Positions 63,406 through 64,000 of a stretch of DNA of 64,000 nucleotides are shown piece after piece (position 1 is the first letter of the stretch; every line of letters starts with the position of its first letter). Under the pieces are notes generated by a model. The model was not told the DNA's origin. It ran no database searches and saw only the letters and a program-made list of their open reading frames with translations. The position numbers and the translations under genes were made by a program. The stretch is taken from contig NZ_CP070506.1 of NCBI RefSeq assembly GCF_016925675.1, forward strand, positions 2,788,501 to 2,852,500. The letters are read 5' to 3'. Source of the stretch: Pseudomonas hygromyciniae. Its GTDB lineage: Bacteria; Pseudomonadota; Gammaproteobacteria; Pseudomonadales; Pseudomonadaceae.

Positions 63406-63996
63406 TCAAGGAAGAGCGTTTATTGCTCGTACTACCGCATCGGCGATGGTCTTTGTAATAACGCGACGCTGAGCGTTGTCAATCATGGGGCTTAACCATG
63501 CAGGCAGGCTGTTGAGCATCGGCAAAATGGCTACGAGCGCTCCCTCGCGCAACGGCCCGCCAGGCTGATGGCCTAGCTGGCCGACCAATTTCATGAATTC
63601 TGCCTCATAGGCCAGCCTCAACCGCTCGACGCTTGCCTGCATCGGGGCGCCCAGACAATGGGCATCCCTGACTGCCAACGTGAAGTGTCCGGTCATGTGT
63701 TCATGCAGTTGAAGATGACCTTCGATCAGCTTCGTCAGACGTTGTGCGGGCGTCAATCTTCGCGTTTTGACCAGCTCGACAAGGGACAGCAACGCCTGGT
63801 ACAGCTCCATCAACCATTCAAACAGCATTGCCTCCTTGCTCTCTACATGATGATAAATCGCTCCCGGGCTGATGCCGACATGCGACGCCAGTTCACGCAT
63901 GCTGACCTGACTGAAACTACGCTCCTTGAACAACTCCAGGGCTCTGCGCTGAAACTCCGATCGGCTCAGCACAGGTACCATCCGCCCATGGGTCAT
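63406..63996 (-). CDS. TetR-family regulator (start near window edge)
   Basis: A 196-residue TetR-type regulator. HTH: RALELFKERSFSQVSMRELA and GISPGAIYHHVESKEAMLFEW; the C-terminal part resembles the TetR_C_17-type domain (AVRDAHCLGAPMQ). The first ATG seen is 4 bases from the edge, so translation might begin further right, outside the window. It is convergent with the aldehyde dehydrogenase. It could control the catabolic cluster or a gene beyond the window. Confidence 0.87.
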   Translation of the reverse strand: MTHGRMVPVLSRSEFQRRALELFKERSFSQVSMRELASHVGISPGAIYHHVESKEAMLFEWLMELYQALLSLVELVKTRRLTPAQRLTKLIEGHLQLHEHMTGHFTLAVRDAHCLGAPMQASVERLRLAYEAEFMKLVGQLGHQPGGPLREGALVAILPMLNSLPAWLSPMIDNAQRRVITKTIADAVVRAINALP

Positions 63997-64000
63997 GTGT

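Overview
The window looks like chromosomal DNA of a fluorescent Pseudomonas (P. fluorescens group). The reasons are high GC with pseudomonad codon use, a MexEF-OprN efflux operon, a membrane-bound PQQ glucose dehydrogenase, a benABCD benzoate operon, an OprD-family porin, a TonB siderophore receptor with its FecI/FecR pair, and many REP-type inverted repeats of the kind common in this group. No rRNA, tRNA, CRISPR array or replication origin was seen.

Layout. 1-0.7 kb: 3' part of an EfeU/FTR1 iron permease under a Fur-box-like site. 0.7-1.7 kb: AraC regulator. 2.0-7.9 kb: mexE-mexF-oprN on the minus strand with two palindromes upstream. 8.4-16.3 kb: exporters and metabolism, namely a YddG-like exporter, a WYL regulator with an ACR3/BASS-type transporter, an unrecognised 334-aa protein, LysE, gcd, and mntP behind a yybP-ykoY manganese riboswitch. 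16.5-19.5 kb: a QseBC-like two-component system divergent from a PepSY protein and a cytochrome b561. 19.6-23.5 kb: a sialidase-like, membrane and LTA-synthase-like trio. 23.6-27.6 kb: TonB receptor, FecR and FecI. 27.9-29.2 kb: a MerR regulator convergent with an SDR gene whose promoter has MerR-type architecture. 29.4-32.6 kb: a lower-GC accessory patch with a resolvase-like protein lacking catalytic arginines, a twice-frameshifted fatty-acid desaturase, and a beta-lactamase-fold hydrolase with Cys in place of the nucleophile Ser. 32.7-44.4 kb: transporter and regulator pairs (MFS/LysR, LysR/PACE, amidase-MHS permease-double Lrp) and two oxidoreductases with a TetR. 44.5-44.9 kb: three tandem REP-doublet units. 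45.1-49.8 kb: benR-benABCD with textbook XylS/BenR half-sites. 49.9-50.5 kb: a start-less remnant of a larger protein. 50.6-63.4 kb: a putative catabolic cluster of LysR, alpha/beta hydrolase, peptide-type ABC transporter (one ATPase gene carrying both domains), OprD-type porin, beta-lactamase-fold amidase, class III aminotransferase and aldehyde dehydrogenase. 63.4-64.0 kb: a TetR regulator.

How the genes may work together. The most interesting unit is the last cluster. A porin, a peptide-type ABC importer, an amide-hydrolase-like enzyme, an omega-aminotransferase and a semialdehyde dehydrogenase form a complete logical route from an imported amide or oligopeptide-like compound to a free omega-amino acid, then a semialdehyde, then a carboxylate. 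The order hydrolase-aminotransferase-dehydrogenase has the same logic as nylon-oligomer (6-aminohexanoate) catabolism, although the natural substrate cannot be read from the sequence. Other points of interest are the decayed or repurposed accessory patch at 29.4-32.6 kb and several well-formed cis-regulatory sites (manganese riboswitch, BenR sites, MerR spacer palindrome, a 25-bp perfect palindrome before the porin).
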